Positions 16,842 to 25,839 of a DNA stretch of 64,000 nucleotides are shown piece by piece. Source of the stretch: Bacteroidales bacterium UBA3754 (lineage in GTDB: Bacteria; Bacteroidota; Bacteroidia; Bacteroidales; UBA1715); the NCBI GenBank assembly GCA_002371705.1, contig DFGI01000068.1:1-64000 (forward strand), in the 5' to 3' direction. The notes below the pieces were generated by a model. It did not search any database. It was given only the letters and a program-made list of their open reading frames with translations, and had not been told where the DNA came from. How positions within the stretch are numbered: the stretch's first letter is position 1; every line of letters begins with the position of its first letter. Made by a program: the position numbers and the translations under genes.

Positions 16842-18995
16842 ATGGCTCGAAAAAACGAACAATATAGAAAATCATCGGCTTCGGAAATATCGTCCGATAT
16901 CTTGGCTATTTTTAGAAAATCGCCGAAGAAGCCACTCAACTGCAAACAAGTTGCGGTACAATTGGGTATCAACAACAAAGAGGGTTTGGCACTGACTGAA
17001 AAACATCTTGCAACATTGGAACAAAAAGGCGAATTGCAGGAATGCCAAAAAGGGAAATATCGTCTCAAAAATCAAATGGGAACCATCACTGGTCACATTG
17101 ACATGACACCCTACGGAACGGCATACGTCGTAAGTCCGCAACTCGAAGAGGATGTGTTCATTGCATCGCCTAACTTAAATCATGCGTTGAACAACGATTT
17201 GGTAAAAGTTTCGCTCTTTGCCCCTCACGGCAGACGCTCTCGTTTGGAAGGCGAAGTGGTTGAAATTCTTGAAGAAGGACGACGTGAATTTGTAGGCATA
17301 ATCGAACGGAACTCAAAATATGCGTTTGTGATTGTTGACAAACGATACATTCCCTACGACATCTTTGTGGCTAACGACGATGCTATGGACGCAAAGAACG
17401 GACAAAAAGTTGTAGTTCAAATAGTTGAATGGCCAAAGAAAGCAAAAAATCCTATCGGGAAGGTTGTGAAAGTGCTGGGCGACGTTGGCAACAACGAGAC
17501 CGAAATGCACGCCATTCTCGAAGAATTTGATTTGCCATATCATTTTACAAAGGAACTCGAAGACGAGGCAAACGCCCTGCCCGACGAGATTCCAGCCGCA
17601 GAAATCAAGAGCCGCCGCGATTTCCGCGACGTGACCACGTTCACCATCGACCCTGCCGACGCAAAGGATTTTGACGATGCGCTGTCGATTGAGTTCTTGG
17701 AAGACGAAACGTACCGAATCGGCGTGCATATTGCCGATGTGACATATTATGTCCGTCCCGGCTCAAAGTTGGAGGAAGAAGCCCAGAAACGTGCCACATC
17801 GGTCTATTTGGTTGACCGCGTGGTTCCTATGTTGCCCGAAAAACTGTCAAACAACGTCTGTTCGCTTCGACCAAACGAGGACAAACTGACGTTCTCCGCC
17901 GTGTTCATTATGGACAAGGAAGCAAACGTGTTGAAAGAATGGTTTGGAAGAACCATAATTCGTTCAAACAGAAGATTTTCGTATGAGCAAGCTCAACAAG
18001 TGATTGAAACACACGAAGGCGACTTAGTTCAAGAAATTACCACGATGGACGCTTTAGCAAAAATCCTTCGTGCGAAACGCTACGAAAAAGGAGCCATCTC
18101 TTTCGACCGCAAGGAAGTGAAATTCAAGCTCGACAAGAACGGACGGCCTACAGGCGTGTATTTCAAGGAATCGAAAGACGCAAACAAACTCATTGAGGAA
18201 TTTATGCTGCTCGCTAACAGAAAGGTTGCTGAATTTGTTGGAAAACGCAGTTCCGCACCTACATTCGTATATCGTGTACACGACAAGCCAGACGATATGA
18301 AGTTGCGTGATTTCTCGAACTTTTTGAAGAAATTCGGATATAAAATCAATACTTCAGGTGGCGTTTCTACTTCTAAGTCTATCAATAAGTTACTTACCGA
18401 CTTAAAAGGCAAAACGGAATGTGATATTTTTGCAGGTTTGGCTGTACGTTCTATGGCGAAGGCAATCTATACGACTGAAAATATTGGTCACTATGGACTT
18501 GCGTTCGACTACTATTGTCACTTCACCTCGCCTATCCGCCGTTACCCCGATATGATGGTTCACCGTCTGCTCGACCGGTATTTGAAGAAGAAACCGAGCG
18601 TTTCGCAAGAAGAATTCGAAGAATACTGCAAACATTCGTCTTCGCGCGAACAATTGGCGGCAAATGCCGAGCGAGCTTCAATCAAATACAAGCAAGTTGA
18701 ATGGATGAAAGACCACGTAGGCGAAATATTTGAAGGAACAATCACCAGCATCACCGAATGGGGCTTCTACGTGGAATTGGACGGCAATTTATGCGAAGGA
18801 ATGGTATCGCTCAGGGATTTGAGCGACGACATGTATTCGTTTGATGAGCGAAATTACTGTCTGCGAGGACGTTACACCGGCAACGAATACACGTTGGGCG
18901 ACCGCGTGACCATTAAAATCGCCCGTGCAGACTTAATCAAACGACAATTGGATTACATTTTAATTACAGACGAAGCAAATGCTGAAAAAGAATAA
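16842..18995 (+). CDS. rnr: Ribonuclease R
   Basis: A 717-residue 3'-5' exoribonuclease of the RNB family that degrades structured RNA. An N-terminal winged-helix region (about 15-75) precedes cold-shock-type OB domains, then the RNB catalytic core with DPADAKDFDDALS at 270-282 (metal-binding Asp residues) and GVHIADVTYYVRPGS. Later come the conserved HFTSPIRRYPDMMVHR segment near 565 and a C-terminal S1 domain (EIFEGTITSITEWGFYVEL from about 630). It begins about 85 nt after the WG gene and converges with the radical SAM gene, whose stop lies 17 nt away. Confidence 0.97.
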   Translation: MARKNEQYRKSSASEISSDILAIFRKSPKKPLNCKQVAVQLGINNKEGLALTEKHLATLEQKGELQECQKGKYRLKNQMGTITGHIDMTPYGTAYVVSPQLEEDVFIASPNLNHALNNDLVKVSLFAPHGRRSRLEGEVVEILEEGRREFVGIIERNSKYAFVIVDKRYIPYDIFVANDDAMDAKNGQKVVVQIVEWPKKAKNPIGKVVKVLGDVGNNETEMHAILEEFDLPYHFTKELEDEANALPDEIPAAEIKSRRDFRDVTTFTIDPADAKDFDDALSIEFLEDETYRIGVHIADVTYYVRPGSKLEEEAQKRATSVYLVDRVVPMLPEKLSNNVCSLRPNEDKLTFSAVFIMDKEANVLKEWFGRTIIRSNRRFSYEQAQQVIETHEGDLVQEITTMDALAKILRAKRYEKGAISFDRKEVKFKLDKNGRPTGVYFKESKDANKLIEEFMLLANRKVAEFVGKRSSAPTFVYRVHDKPDDMKLRDFSNFLKKFGYKINTSGGVSTSKSINKLLTDLKGKTECDIFAGLAVRSMAKAIYTTENIGHYGLAFDYYCHFTSPIRRYPDMMVHRLLDRYLKKKPSVSQEEFEEYCKHSSSREQLAANAERASIKYKQVEWMKDHVGEIFEGTITSITEWGFYVELDGNLCEGMVSLRDLSDDMYSFDERNYCLRGRYTGNEYTLGDRVTIKIARADLIKRQLDYILITDEANAEKE

Positions 18996-19012
18996 AAAAA
19001 TTTGAGCTACAT

Positions 19013-19912
19013 TCACTCAAACGGATTTTCTTTTGTGAAATCAGGCTGGTAATAATCGTTGCTTTCCAACAATTGTGTCCAGCCTCTTTCAAATCCTAAT
19101 TCATCCAACACATCCAAAACACGATTATATTCCGTAGTGGTAATAGCACGATTTATTTTTTTGATCCCCATAGCCTTATACACAGGAAAATATTGCGACA
19201 TAAGCGAAACAAAAACATCGGTGGAACATTCTTTCGCTATCATTTTTAACGTAGCCAAGCTATTTTCCACATGATTCGGCAATACTAAATGCCGAATGAT
19301 GAGAGCAGGATTTTCGTCTTTGATTTGTGATTTTTTCTGACGATACATTTCCTTGATAGCTGAAATCGCAATTTTACTATAATTCTGAATACCAGAAAGT
19401 TGTTTTCCTATTTCATCGTCGGCATATTTGAAATCGGGCAAATAAATATCCACAACAGGTTCTAATTGTTGCAAGGTTTCCACCATTTCATAGGCATTGG
19501 TGTTATATATTATCTTAGGAAAAAATCCTTGTTCGTGAACCAGTTCTATAATCCTAAGCATGTGCGGAATATGGCTCGTGGGCGACACAAAGCCAAGAAA
19601 ATCAACATTTTTCCGTAATATTGAAATAATTTGTCCGACTGCCGTTTCATAATCCGTTACTTCATTCGGTATCACTGTTTGTGGTTGGCTAATCTGATAA
19701 TTCTGGCAATACACACACCTCAGATTGCAATGCGAGAAAAACACGTTACACACGCCGTTTTCACTTCCATCAATCGGTTCCTCGCCCTTATGCAAACTAA
19801 TGTTTGCTATGTGCAGCCCAGCATTGAGACGGCAAAATCCCAATTCACCCTGTTCACGATTTACGGAACAACGATGCGGACAAAGCGTACAATTTGTAAA
19901 TGAAATCGCCAT
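19013..19912 (-). CDS. PflX-like radical SAM protein (COG1313 type)
   Basis: A 299-residue radical SAM enzyme. The SAM/4Fe-4S site is CNLRCVYC at 62-69. An extra N-terminal cysteine group (CTLCPHRCSV at 8-17, then Cys27) could bind a second cluster, as in pyruvate-formate-lyase-activase-like PflX proteins. The fold ends with a YYQPDF segment. No glycyl-radical enzyme lies nearby, so the substrate is unknown. It is monocistronic, with a TATATTTG box at 19930-19937. Confidence 0.88.
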   Translation of the reverse strand: MAISFTNCTLCPHRCSVNREQGELGFCRLNAGLHIANISLHKGEEPIDGSENGVCNVFFSHCNLRCVYCQNYQISQPQTVIPNEVTDYETAVGQIISILRKNVDFLGFVSPTSHIPHMLRIIELVHEQGFFPKIIYNTNAYEMVETLQQLEPVVDIYLPDFKYADDEIGKQLSGIQNYSKIAISAIKEMYRQKKSQIKDENPALIIRHLVLPNHVENSLATLKMIAKECSTDVFVSLMSQYFPVYKAMGIKKINRAITTTEYNRVLDVLDELGFERGWTQLLESNDYYQPDFTKENPFE

Positions 19913-19929
19913 GACATTTTAATCAGCCG

Positions 19930-19937
19930 CAAATATA
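19930..19937 (-). promoter_or_regulatory. Promoter -7 box for the PflX-like gene
   Basis: TATATTTG on the minus strand, 17 nt before the ATG at 19912 and immediately downstream of the SIMPL-gene terminator. Confidence 0.5.
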
Positions 19938-19940
19938 GAA

Positions 19941-19969
19941 ACAAAAAAGGGCGAATAAATTATTCGCCC
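19941..19969 (-). terminator. Terminator after the SIMPL-domain gene
   Basis: Perfect 9-bp stem GGGCGAATA (19949-19957) / TATTCGCCC (19961-19969) with a 3-nt loop, followed on the minus strand by TTTTTTGT. Confidence 0.88.
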
Positions 19970-19991
19970 CTATTAATTTGATTTTTAAATA

Positions 19992-20699
19992 TTAATTCAA
20001 ATAATAATCAATCGTTGTAACCACACGGATTGTTTTGATGAACGGAGTGTTGTCGTCACGGTCGGAAATAGAGAATTGACCTTGATTTGCAAATTTAATA
20101 CCGCCCAAGTTTGATTTTGAATCAGATGCGAATTTTTCAGCAACTACACGAGCGTTCTGCGTAGCTTCCTCAATCATTTGTGGTTTCAAATCATTCAAAC
20201 CAGTAAATTCAAATTTAGTTGTATTACCTTCCCAAGAATCGCCAACAGCAATGGCAACGCCTTGTTTCAGCAATTCTTCCTGCGAAGAAAGCAACTTACG
20301 AACCAATTCAACCTTATTCGTAGATACGGTAATTACTTTAGAAACCTGGTAACGAGTATGAACATAGTCAGAAACATAGCGTTCCGCTTGACGGTCATAA
20401 ACATTTGTGGCAGAGGTACTTATTTCCGACTCATCAATACCATTTTTCTTCAAAAACGACATCACTTTGTTTGTTTTTGCCGACATTGTTTCGTACAAAC
20501 CAGGTAAATCGTTGCCCACATCTTTCAATGTAATTGGCCACGTAACTTTATCCGCCATAACTTCACGTTCGGCAAGACCTTTAACAGAAACATAGTTGTC
20601 TTTTTTGGCAAAATTGTCAATTCCCGTTTTGAGAAGAAAACCCATACCGATTAATCCACACATAATCAGTACCGCTGAAATGATTTTTGATTTATCCAT
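19992..20699 (-). CDS. SIMPL (DUF541) domain protein
   Basis: A 235-residue protein with one N-terminal signal anchor (about 5-24) and a SIMPL/DUF541 domain: VSVKGLAEREVMADKVTWPI near residue 37 is the typical opening beta-strand pattern. This places the domain in the periplasm. Function is unknown; family members such as BP26 and Oxidative-stress protein OmpX-like forms assemble into rings in other bacteria. Monocistronic, with promoter box 20724-20731 and terminator 19941-19969. Confidence 0.87.
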   Translation of the reverse strand: MDKSKIISAVLIMCGLIGMGFLLKTGIDNFAKKDNYVSVKGLAEREVMADKVTWPITLKDVGNDLPGLYETMSAKTNKVMSFLKKNGIDESEISTSATNVYDRQAERYVSDYVHTRYQVSKVITVSTNKVELVRKLLSSQEELLKQGVAIAVGDSWEGNTTKFEFTGLNDLKPQMIEEATQNARVVAEKFASDSKSNLGGIKFANQGQFSISDRDDNTPFIKTIRVVTTIDYYLN

Positions 20700-20723
20700 G
20701 ACTTTTAAATTTTAAGGTTACAG

Positions 20724-20731
20724 CAAATGTA
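20724..20731 (-). promoter_or_regulatory. Promoter -7 box for the SIMPL gene
   Basis: TACATTTG on the minus strand, 24 nt before the ATG at 20699. Confidence 0.5.
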
Positions 20732-20793
20732 ATAAAATCCCCATTAGATTATCCATATCAACAGACTTTTTTATAGAATTCACACTCCTAATT

Positions 20794-22485
20794 CTACCTA
20801 AAAAAAGTATATTCATTCTCTAATACATTATGGCACAAATCTTCCAACACGATTTTCAAAGAGTGGTTTTTGCCCAATTCAAGTCGTGCGTCATCAAACC
20901 AAAGGAACACTGCACCACTTTTGGCATCATAGTCAAGAATTTGCCACTGTCCGTCGATATACGCATTATATTTTCCAACGCCAGAATAATTGTCCGACAT
21001 TTTAAATAATATGTATGGTTTTGCCGACATATCCGCACTATCAGCCATGGTCATTTTTATAGTTGGTGCAACCGTATCAACAACCACAGCAAATTTTCCG
21101 CCACTCTTTATAAATGCATGCGCACAACCGTTGTCGTCGAATTTCGTCATAATGGGCGTTTTCCGACTGCAATTTTCTATGATACCTTTCCCCTGCAATG
21201 AATCGGGCAACGAATATGGTATGATTATTTCTGCAGATTTTTTAAAGATAACTTGATCAGTAACTATTTGATACTGTTTTGAATAATACCGTTTTTTAGG
21301 ATTGGTTTCGTCAATTTTCACATCGAATGTGAAATCCGTAAAAAATGTTTTTTCCTTTGCCTTAAACTGAAATTTTCCGTCTGTATAGACCAACGAATCC
21401 ATGCAACTTTTCTTTTCAACTGATTTACAAGCTTTTACATCAAGACTATCGTTGTGGACTTGTTTCAAATAAATAGTAACAGCAGCTGTGTTTCCCACAA
21501 AGTCGGTGGCTCGTATTTCGCACTGAGCCAACTCATTACCATCAGTTTTATAAATTCCCTGATTGTCAAGTTTGGTATAAATTTCAAGTTCGTTGTTTTG
21601 GGTCTTAAACATCCGTTCGTAGTTACGTTTCGAAGCCAAGCGCTCCTCGTAGTCAATCAAACTATTGATGTCGGCAGTTGTTCCAAAGTCAATCTCATCA
21701 ATTTTTCTTGAATAAATTGTTTTTCCGTTACACGTAAGCGTAGTCGTATAAAATCCGTACACATTCGACATTTCTGGCATATAGTCGAATCCTTGCACCG
21801 AAAATCCTATATTCCCCCACACGGTAACAGGTTCTTTCAGCACATATACGCCATTCCCTTTTGAAACCGTTTCAAACAACTGTTTTTTCTGTTTGTGGTT
21901 TACAAAACTGTTTGAATCCATTGGATACACACCAACGCGGAAAATTTTTGGAGGCACGTTATCCTTCAAATCGTAGAACAGCATTGGGTTCAATGCGTGC
22001 TGATTTTCGGTTTTCCGTATTTCGAAATGCAAATGCGGTCCGCCAGAGCTGCCCGTATTTCCTGACAATGCAATTTGCTGTCCTTTTGCCACAGGGACTT
22101 GGTCGGGTGTGAGCGTTATATTCACCGTATGCACTTTTTTCTCATATTGATATGCCTTCACAATGGAATCAATCCGAGGGTCAAACGCTTTCAAATGGGC
22201 GTAAACCGTGGTATAGCCGCAAGGATGGTCAACATACAACACATGCCCATACCCCGTTGGTGTGACTTGTATTCTCGACACAAATCCCGAATCAACCGCA
22301 CGGACAACCTTACCCTCTACTTTGTCGGTCTTCATATCAAGTCCCGAATGAAAATGGTTTGGACGAAGTTCACCAAAATTCGCCGACAAATATACAGGAC
22401 GCAAGTCCATAGGAAATATAAAATCCTGAGCTGCAATTGTTTGCGCAATCACATAATACGCCATAAACAAAATTAATCTTCGCAT
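20794..22485 (-). CDS. M23 family metallopeptidase, secreted
   Basis: A 563-residue cell-wall peptidase. A signal peptide (residues 1-19, ending TIAAQ) is followed at once by a LytM/M23 domain with zinc ligands in HFHSGLD (His46, Asp50) and HLHFEI (His151/His153) plus the VYAHL segment near 95. An insertion of about 25 residues (DSIVKAYQYEKKVHT...) separates YAHL from the final motif. The remaining 390 residues are beta-rich with no recognised domain and probably contact the envelope. It is divergent from the MsbA-like exporter gene at 22611. Confidence 0.92.
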   Translation of the reverse strand: MRRLILFMAYYVIAQTIAAQDFIFPMDLRPVYLSANFGELRPNHFHSGLDMKTDKVEGKVVRAVDSGFVSRIQVTPTGYGHVLYVDHPCGYTTVYAHLKAFDPRIDSIVKAYQYEKKVHTVNITLTPDQVPVAKGQQIALSGNTGSSGGPHLHFEIRKTENQHALNPMLFYDLKDNVPPKIFRVGVYPMDSNSFVNHKQKKQLFETVSKGNGVYVLKEPVTVWGNIGFSVQGFDYMPEMSNVYGFYTTTLTCNGKTIYSRKIDEIDFGTTADINSLIDYEERLASKRNYERMFKTQNNELEIYTKLDNQGIYKTDGNELAQCEIRATDFVGNTAAVTIYLKQVHNDSLDVKACKSVEKKSCMDSLVYTDGKFQFKAKEKTFFTDFTFDVKIDETNPKKRYYSKQYQIVTDQVIFKKSAEIIIPYSLPDSLQGKGIIENCSRKTPIMTKFDDNGCAHAFIKSGGKFAVVVDTVAPTIKMTMADSADMSAKPYILFKMSDNYSGVGKYNAYIDGQWQILDYDAKSGAVFLWFDDARLELGKNHSLKIVLEDLCHNVLENEYTFFR

Positions 22486-22589
22486 CTACGTCTAAAAATA
22501 TCGGTGCTAAAATATTTTGAAATTCCCTATCAAGCAAATGAAAATATAAACGAATTACCAACAAAACTTGGCGTATTAGTATAAAATCG

Positions 22590-22597
22590 TATTTTTG
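22590..22597 (+). promoter_or_regulatory. Promoter -7 box for the MsbA-like gene
   Basis: TATTTTTG with CTTG at 22567-22570 (19-nt spacer) as an imperfect -33. The ATG lies only 13 nt after the box, implying a very short leader. Confidence 0.6.
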
Positions 22598-22610
22598 CAA
22601 AAAAAGTAAT

Positions 22611-24431
22611 ATGAGCGATTTCAAAAAACTGTGGAGATACCTATCAAATTATAAAAAAAATCTTGTTTTAGTATTTTTTTTCAACCTATTTGGTGCAATT
22701 TTTTCATTTGGTATGGTTGCAGCCATCATTCCATTTCTTAATGTGTTGTTCGACAACACCCAGCAGGTACACGAACTTCCGGAAACGTTTGTAATGAGCA
22801 AAGACAACCTTCTCCTCTATCTCAACTACTATTTAACATTGGTGATTGAGCGTTGGGACAAATCAATGGCTCTTATATTTATATGTGCATTCTTGATTTT
22901 TGTAACGTTCCTAAAAGACACGGCGGAGTATTTCGGAAAATATTTCAACATTCCTATCGTGAACGGCGTGCCGCGCGACATATACAACATTGCGTATTTC
23001 AAGATTTTACAATTGCCAGTGTTCTTCTTTACCAATGAACGGAAAGGCGATATTATGTCAAGAATGTCATCGGATATTACCGTTGTGCGCAATAGTATGA
23101 ATTCGTTCATTGACTTGATAAAAAACCCTCTCTATATATTAGTGTATTTTATTGGTATTGTGATAATTAGCTACAAAATGACATTGATGGTGTTTGTTTT
23201 GTTGCCGTTTATGGGAATCGTTACAGGAAAAATCGGAAAGAGTCTGAAAAAATCAACCAACCGCACGCAAGAACTGCAAGGCGACATAATGGTTTACATT
23301 GACGAAACGCTGTCGGGACTGAAAGTCATCAAGATTTTCAATGGTATAGCGCAGATGCACAAACAATTTGAATCGCGGAGCGACGCGCACTACCGTGAGC
23401 AGAACCGTGCGAACCGCAAATACAGTCTTGCCCATCCACTCACCGACTTTTTGATTGTGGTGATTTTGTCCATAGCAATTTATTTTGGTGGAAAACTTGT
23501 GCTTATGGACGATGGCGGCATGTCTGCCGAAGCGTTCATTGCATTTGTGTTGGCGTTCACACAGATTGCAAGCCCAGCAAAATCGTTCACGTCGGCATTC
23601 TACAATATTAAGCAAGGAGCTGCCGGCATCGACCGTATTGAAAAAATCATCAACGCCGATGCAAAAATCGAAGACAAACCGAATGCCATGCCAATACATT
23701 CATTCTCGGATTCCATTGAATTTAAGAATGTTACATTTGGCTACACAAAAGAACGGGTTGTCCTAAACGACATAAACCTCACCATTCCGAAAGGAAAATC
23801 CATAGCATTGGTTGGGCAATCGGGTTCGGGAAAAACAACCATCGCTAACCTAATACCACGTTTCTACGAGCCAACCATTGGCGCCATAACAATAGACGGC
23901 GTTCCTCTACCAGAATACAAACTATCGGATTTGCGTGGACTAATAGGCATTGTGACCCAAGAATCGCTGTTGTTTAACGATTCCGTGTTCAACAACATTG
24001 CATTTGGTATAGAAAACCCTGATAGAGAGAAAGTTATAGAAGCTGCAAAACTTGCCAATGCCCACGATTTCATTATGGAAATGGAACAAGGCTATGAAAC
24101 CAACATTGGCGACCAAGGCGGAAAACTTTCGGGTGGACAGCGCCAACGCCTTTGCATAGCCCGTGCAATTATGAAAAACCCACAAATACTTATTCTCGAC
24201 GAGGCCACTTCAGCCCTCGACACCGAATCGGAACGATTGGTACAAGAAGCTTTGTCGAACTTGATGAAAGACAGGACTTCGTTGGTTATCGCCCACCGAC
24301 TTTCCACCATCAAAAATTCCGACAATATTGTTGTTCTCAACGAAGGAAGAATTGTGGAATCGGGCAAGCACGATGAACTTATTGAACTCAACGGCGCATA
24401 CAAACGTTTACACGATTTGCAGTTGATATAA
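22611..24431 (+). CDS. ABC exporter, MsbA-like (fused TMD-NBD)
   Basis: A 606-residue homodimeric ABC half-exporter. Six transmembrane helices occupy about 1-325. The ATPase domain has Walker A VGQSGSGKTT (401-410), signature LSGGQRQR (506-513) and Walker B LILDEATSALD (527-537), all intact. Fused exporters of this type in Gram-negative bacteria commonly flip lipid A-core (MsbA) but may export other lipids or drugs; the substrate is inferred. Expressed alone from 22590-22597; its stop lies 1 nt from the convergent beta-barrel gene stop. Confidence 0.92.
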   Translation: MSDFKKLWRYLSNYKKNLVLVFFFNLFGAIFSFGMVAAIIPFLNVLFDNTQQVHELPETFVMSKDNLLLYLNYYLTLVIERWDKSMALIFICAFLIFVTFLKDTAEYFGKYFNIPIVNGVPRDIYNIAYFKILQLPVFFFTNERKGDIMSRMSSDITVVRNSMNSFIDLIKNPLYILVYFIGIVIISYKMTLMVFVLLPFMGIVTGKIGKSLKKSTNRTQELQGDIMVYIDETLSGLKVIKIFNGIAQMHKQFESRSDAHYREQNRANRKYSLAHPLTDFLIVVILSIAIYFGGKLVLMDDGGMSAEAFIAFVLAFTQIASPAKSFTSAFYNIKQGAAGIDRIEKIINADAKIEDKPNAMPIHSFSDSIEFKNVTFGYTKERVVLNDINLTIPKGKSIALVGQSGSGKTTIANLIPRFYEPTIGAITIDGVPLPEYKLSDLRGLIGIVTQESLLFNDSVFNNIAFGIENPDREKVIEAAKLANAHDFIMEMEQGYETNIGDQGGKLSGGQRQRLCIARAIMKNPQILILDEATSALDTESERLVQEALSNLMKDRTSLVIAHRLSTIKNSDNIVVLNEGRIVESGKHDELIELNGAYKRLHDLQLI

Positions 24432-24432
24432 T

Positions 24433-25092
24433 TTAATCAGCTTTAAACGACAACGCTATTCCAATAATCGGCATTCCCCCCAACGATTTATTGTATAGTA
24501 CACTATAATACGGTTTTAATGTAGCGGAGAGGGCTGTTTTTGTAAACCAATCAAAGTTACAACCAACTTCCATTAACGGACAATAAATAGATGTATGTGA
24601 AGCATGCTGTTTAGAAATCCAAGACAATCCTACACCGAAATATGGGGTAAACAAAAAGTTTTTATATAAAAAGGTATTATATCCATAATACACTTTCCAA
24701 GAAAAAATTTGAATAGTATCATTCTCATTAATAGTACATCTTCCCTTTTTATACATATCTCTATTTGCCGTACCTCCCGAAAAATCAAAAGAAACGCCTA
24801 ACAATGATTTTCTCGAATATAACGAGAAATCTAAACCAGCAGCAAGCCATAATGATAAATAATTATCATTTTTTTGATATGCTAGACCTCCCCCAATACG
24901 AGGTTCTTCATAACCATAACGATTATACAACCTTTTAGGTACCTCTGCAATTTCACCATTCACGGTTACACATGTAGTTTCAACATTCAAAGCCGTATCA
25001 TGCATAGTTTTCAATGTATCCAAACATTTTGTGCTGCTGTCGGATGTCTGCGCCTGCTCCAATGCAACCTCAGAAGAATAAAGCGGTTCCAT
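24433..25092 (-). CDS. C-terminal outer-membrane beta-barrel part of a frameshifted gene
   Basis: A 219-codon frame starting at an internal Met (MEPLYSSE). It lacks any signal peptide although its body alternates like an outer-membrane beta-barrel (WKVYYGYNTFLYKNFLFTPYFGVGLSW and following strands; only short parts are diagnostic) and ends IGIALSFKAD. Upstream of the Met the same frame is open and reads KTGYKSVRYAVKNVPDTI, the natural end of a carboxypeptidase-type regulatory domain begun in the other frame at 25128-25736. The two frames join exactly at an A7 run (25146-25152). I therefore read this as the second half of one 434-residue protein, not as an independent gene. It may be a real -1 frameshift, a pseudogene or a homopolymer sequencing error. 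Confidence 0.75.
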   Translation of the reverse strand: MEPLYSSEVALEQAQTSDSSTKCLDTLKTMHDTALNVETTCVTVNGEIAEVPKRLYNRYGYEEPRIGGGLAYQKNDNYLSLWLAAGLDFSLYSRKSLLGVSFDFSGGTANRDMYKKGRCTINENDTIQIFSWKVYYGYNTFLYKNFLFTPYFGVGLSWISKQHASHTSIYCPLMEVGCNFDWFTKTALSATLKPYYSVLYNKSLGGMPIIGIALSFKAD

Positions 25093-25127
25093 CCGAATAG
25101 TATCGGGAACATTTTTAACTGCGTATC

Positions 25128-25736
25128 TTACAGATTTATAACCAGTTTTTTTATTTCTACAATATCATTTTTCCTACCTTCAAAATCATGACTATATTTC
25201 CCCAAAACATAAATATATGTTGTTACTCCTCGATTTACTAATATTATAATATCATCCAAGGGATTACCATCTTCATCAACAACATAAACTGAATATGACT
25301 TTCCATTGACCAAAACATACATTTTTTGATAAAAGTACCCACTAATATGCATCCAACGATGTCGTATGCGTTTTTTATCTGGAATTAAGTGTTTCTTCTC
25401 TGGAACTAACTGTATATTAAATTCTCGTTGCCCATCAACAAGAACCAACTGCGTTTCAAACCCGACATACGAAAATTCCAATTTACGGAGATCCGTCTTA
25501 ATATTAGGAGGCACAGGCAAAATCCACGAACCATCCATTTCAGTAAAAGTTCCTATTGTTGTTCCTTCTATAGCAACAGAAGCAGCAATCAACGCAACGC
25601 CATTCGTATCCATAATCATTCCCCGCAATGTATCCTGCGCCCGTGTAATGTTGCCCAGCGTAACAAAACAAAGCACCAACACATACATTTTCAAAAATGT
25701 ACAGCTACGTTTTTTCTCACAAAAAGTGTTATTCAT
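25128..25736 (-). CDS. N-terminal part of the frameshifted gene: signal peptide and two regulatory-like domains
   Basis: A 202-residue frame with a signal peptide (ending NITRAQ near residue 34), then a carboxypeptidase-D-like regulatory domain (DTLRGMIMDTNGVALIAASV to FNIQLVP, about 35-112). A second similar domain begins near 140 (YSVYVVDEDGNPLDDI) and breaks off after VEIKK, where the frame reads LVINL and stops. A -1 shift at A AAA AAA (25146-25152) restores TGYKSVRY and continues into the beta-barrel at 24433-25092. Start 25736 is preferred to 25763 because the -7 box TACATTTG covers 25761-25768. Confidence 0.78.
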   Translation of the reverse strand: MNNTFCEKKRSCTFLKMYVLVLCFVTLGNITRAQDTLRGMIMDTNGVALIAASVAIEGTTIGTFTEMDGSWILPVPPNIKTDLRKLEFSYVGFETQLVLVDGQREFNIQLVPEKKHLIPDKKRIRHRWMHISGYFYQKMYVLVNGKSYSVYVVDEDGNPLDDIIILVNRGVTTYIYVLGKYSHDFEGRKNDIVEIKKLVINL

Positions 25737-25760
25737 ATCAGATAGTTTCGAATCGTTGTA

Positions 25761-25768
25761 CAAATGTA
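25761..25768 (-). promoter_or_regulatory. Promoter -7 box for the frameshifted gene
   Basis: TACATTTG on the minus strand, 24 nt before the ATG at 25736. Confidence 0.5.
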
Positions 25769-25839
25769 CAAAAAACGAGCAAAATAAAAGGGAAAACCGC
25801 CGAGCAATTTCCCCTTTCTTTTATTCTAAAAAATCGTTG

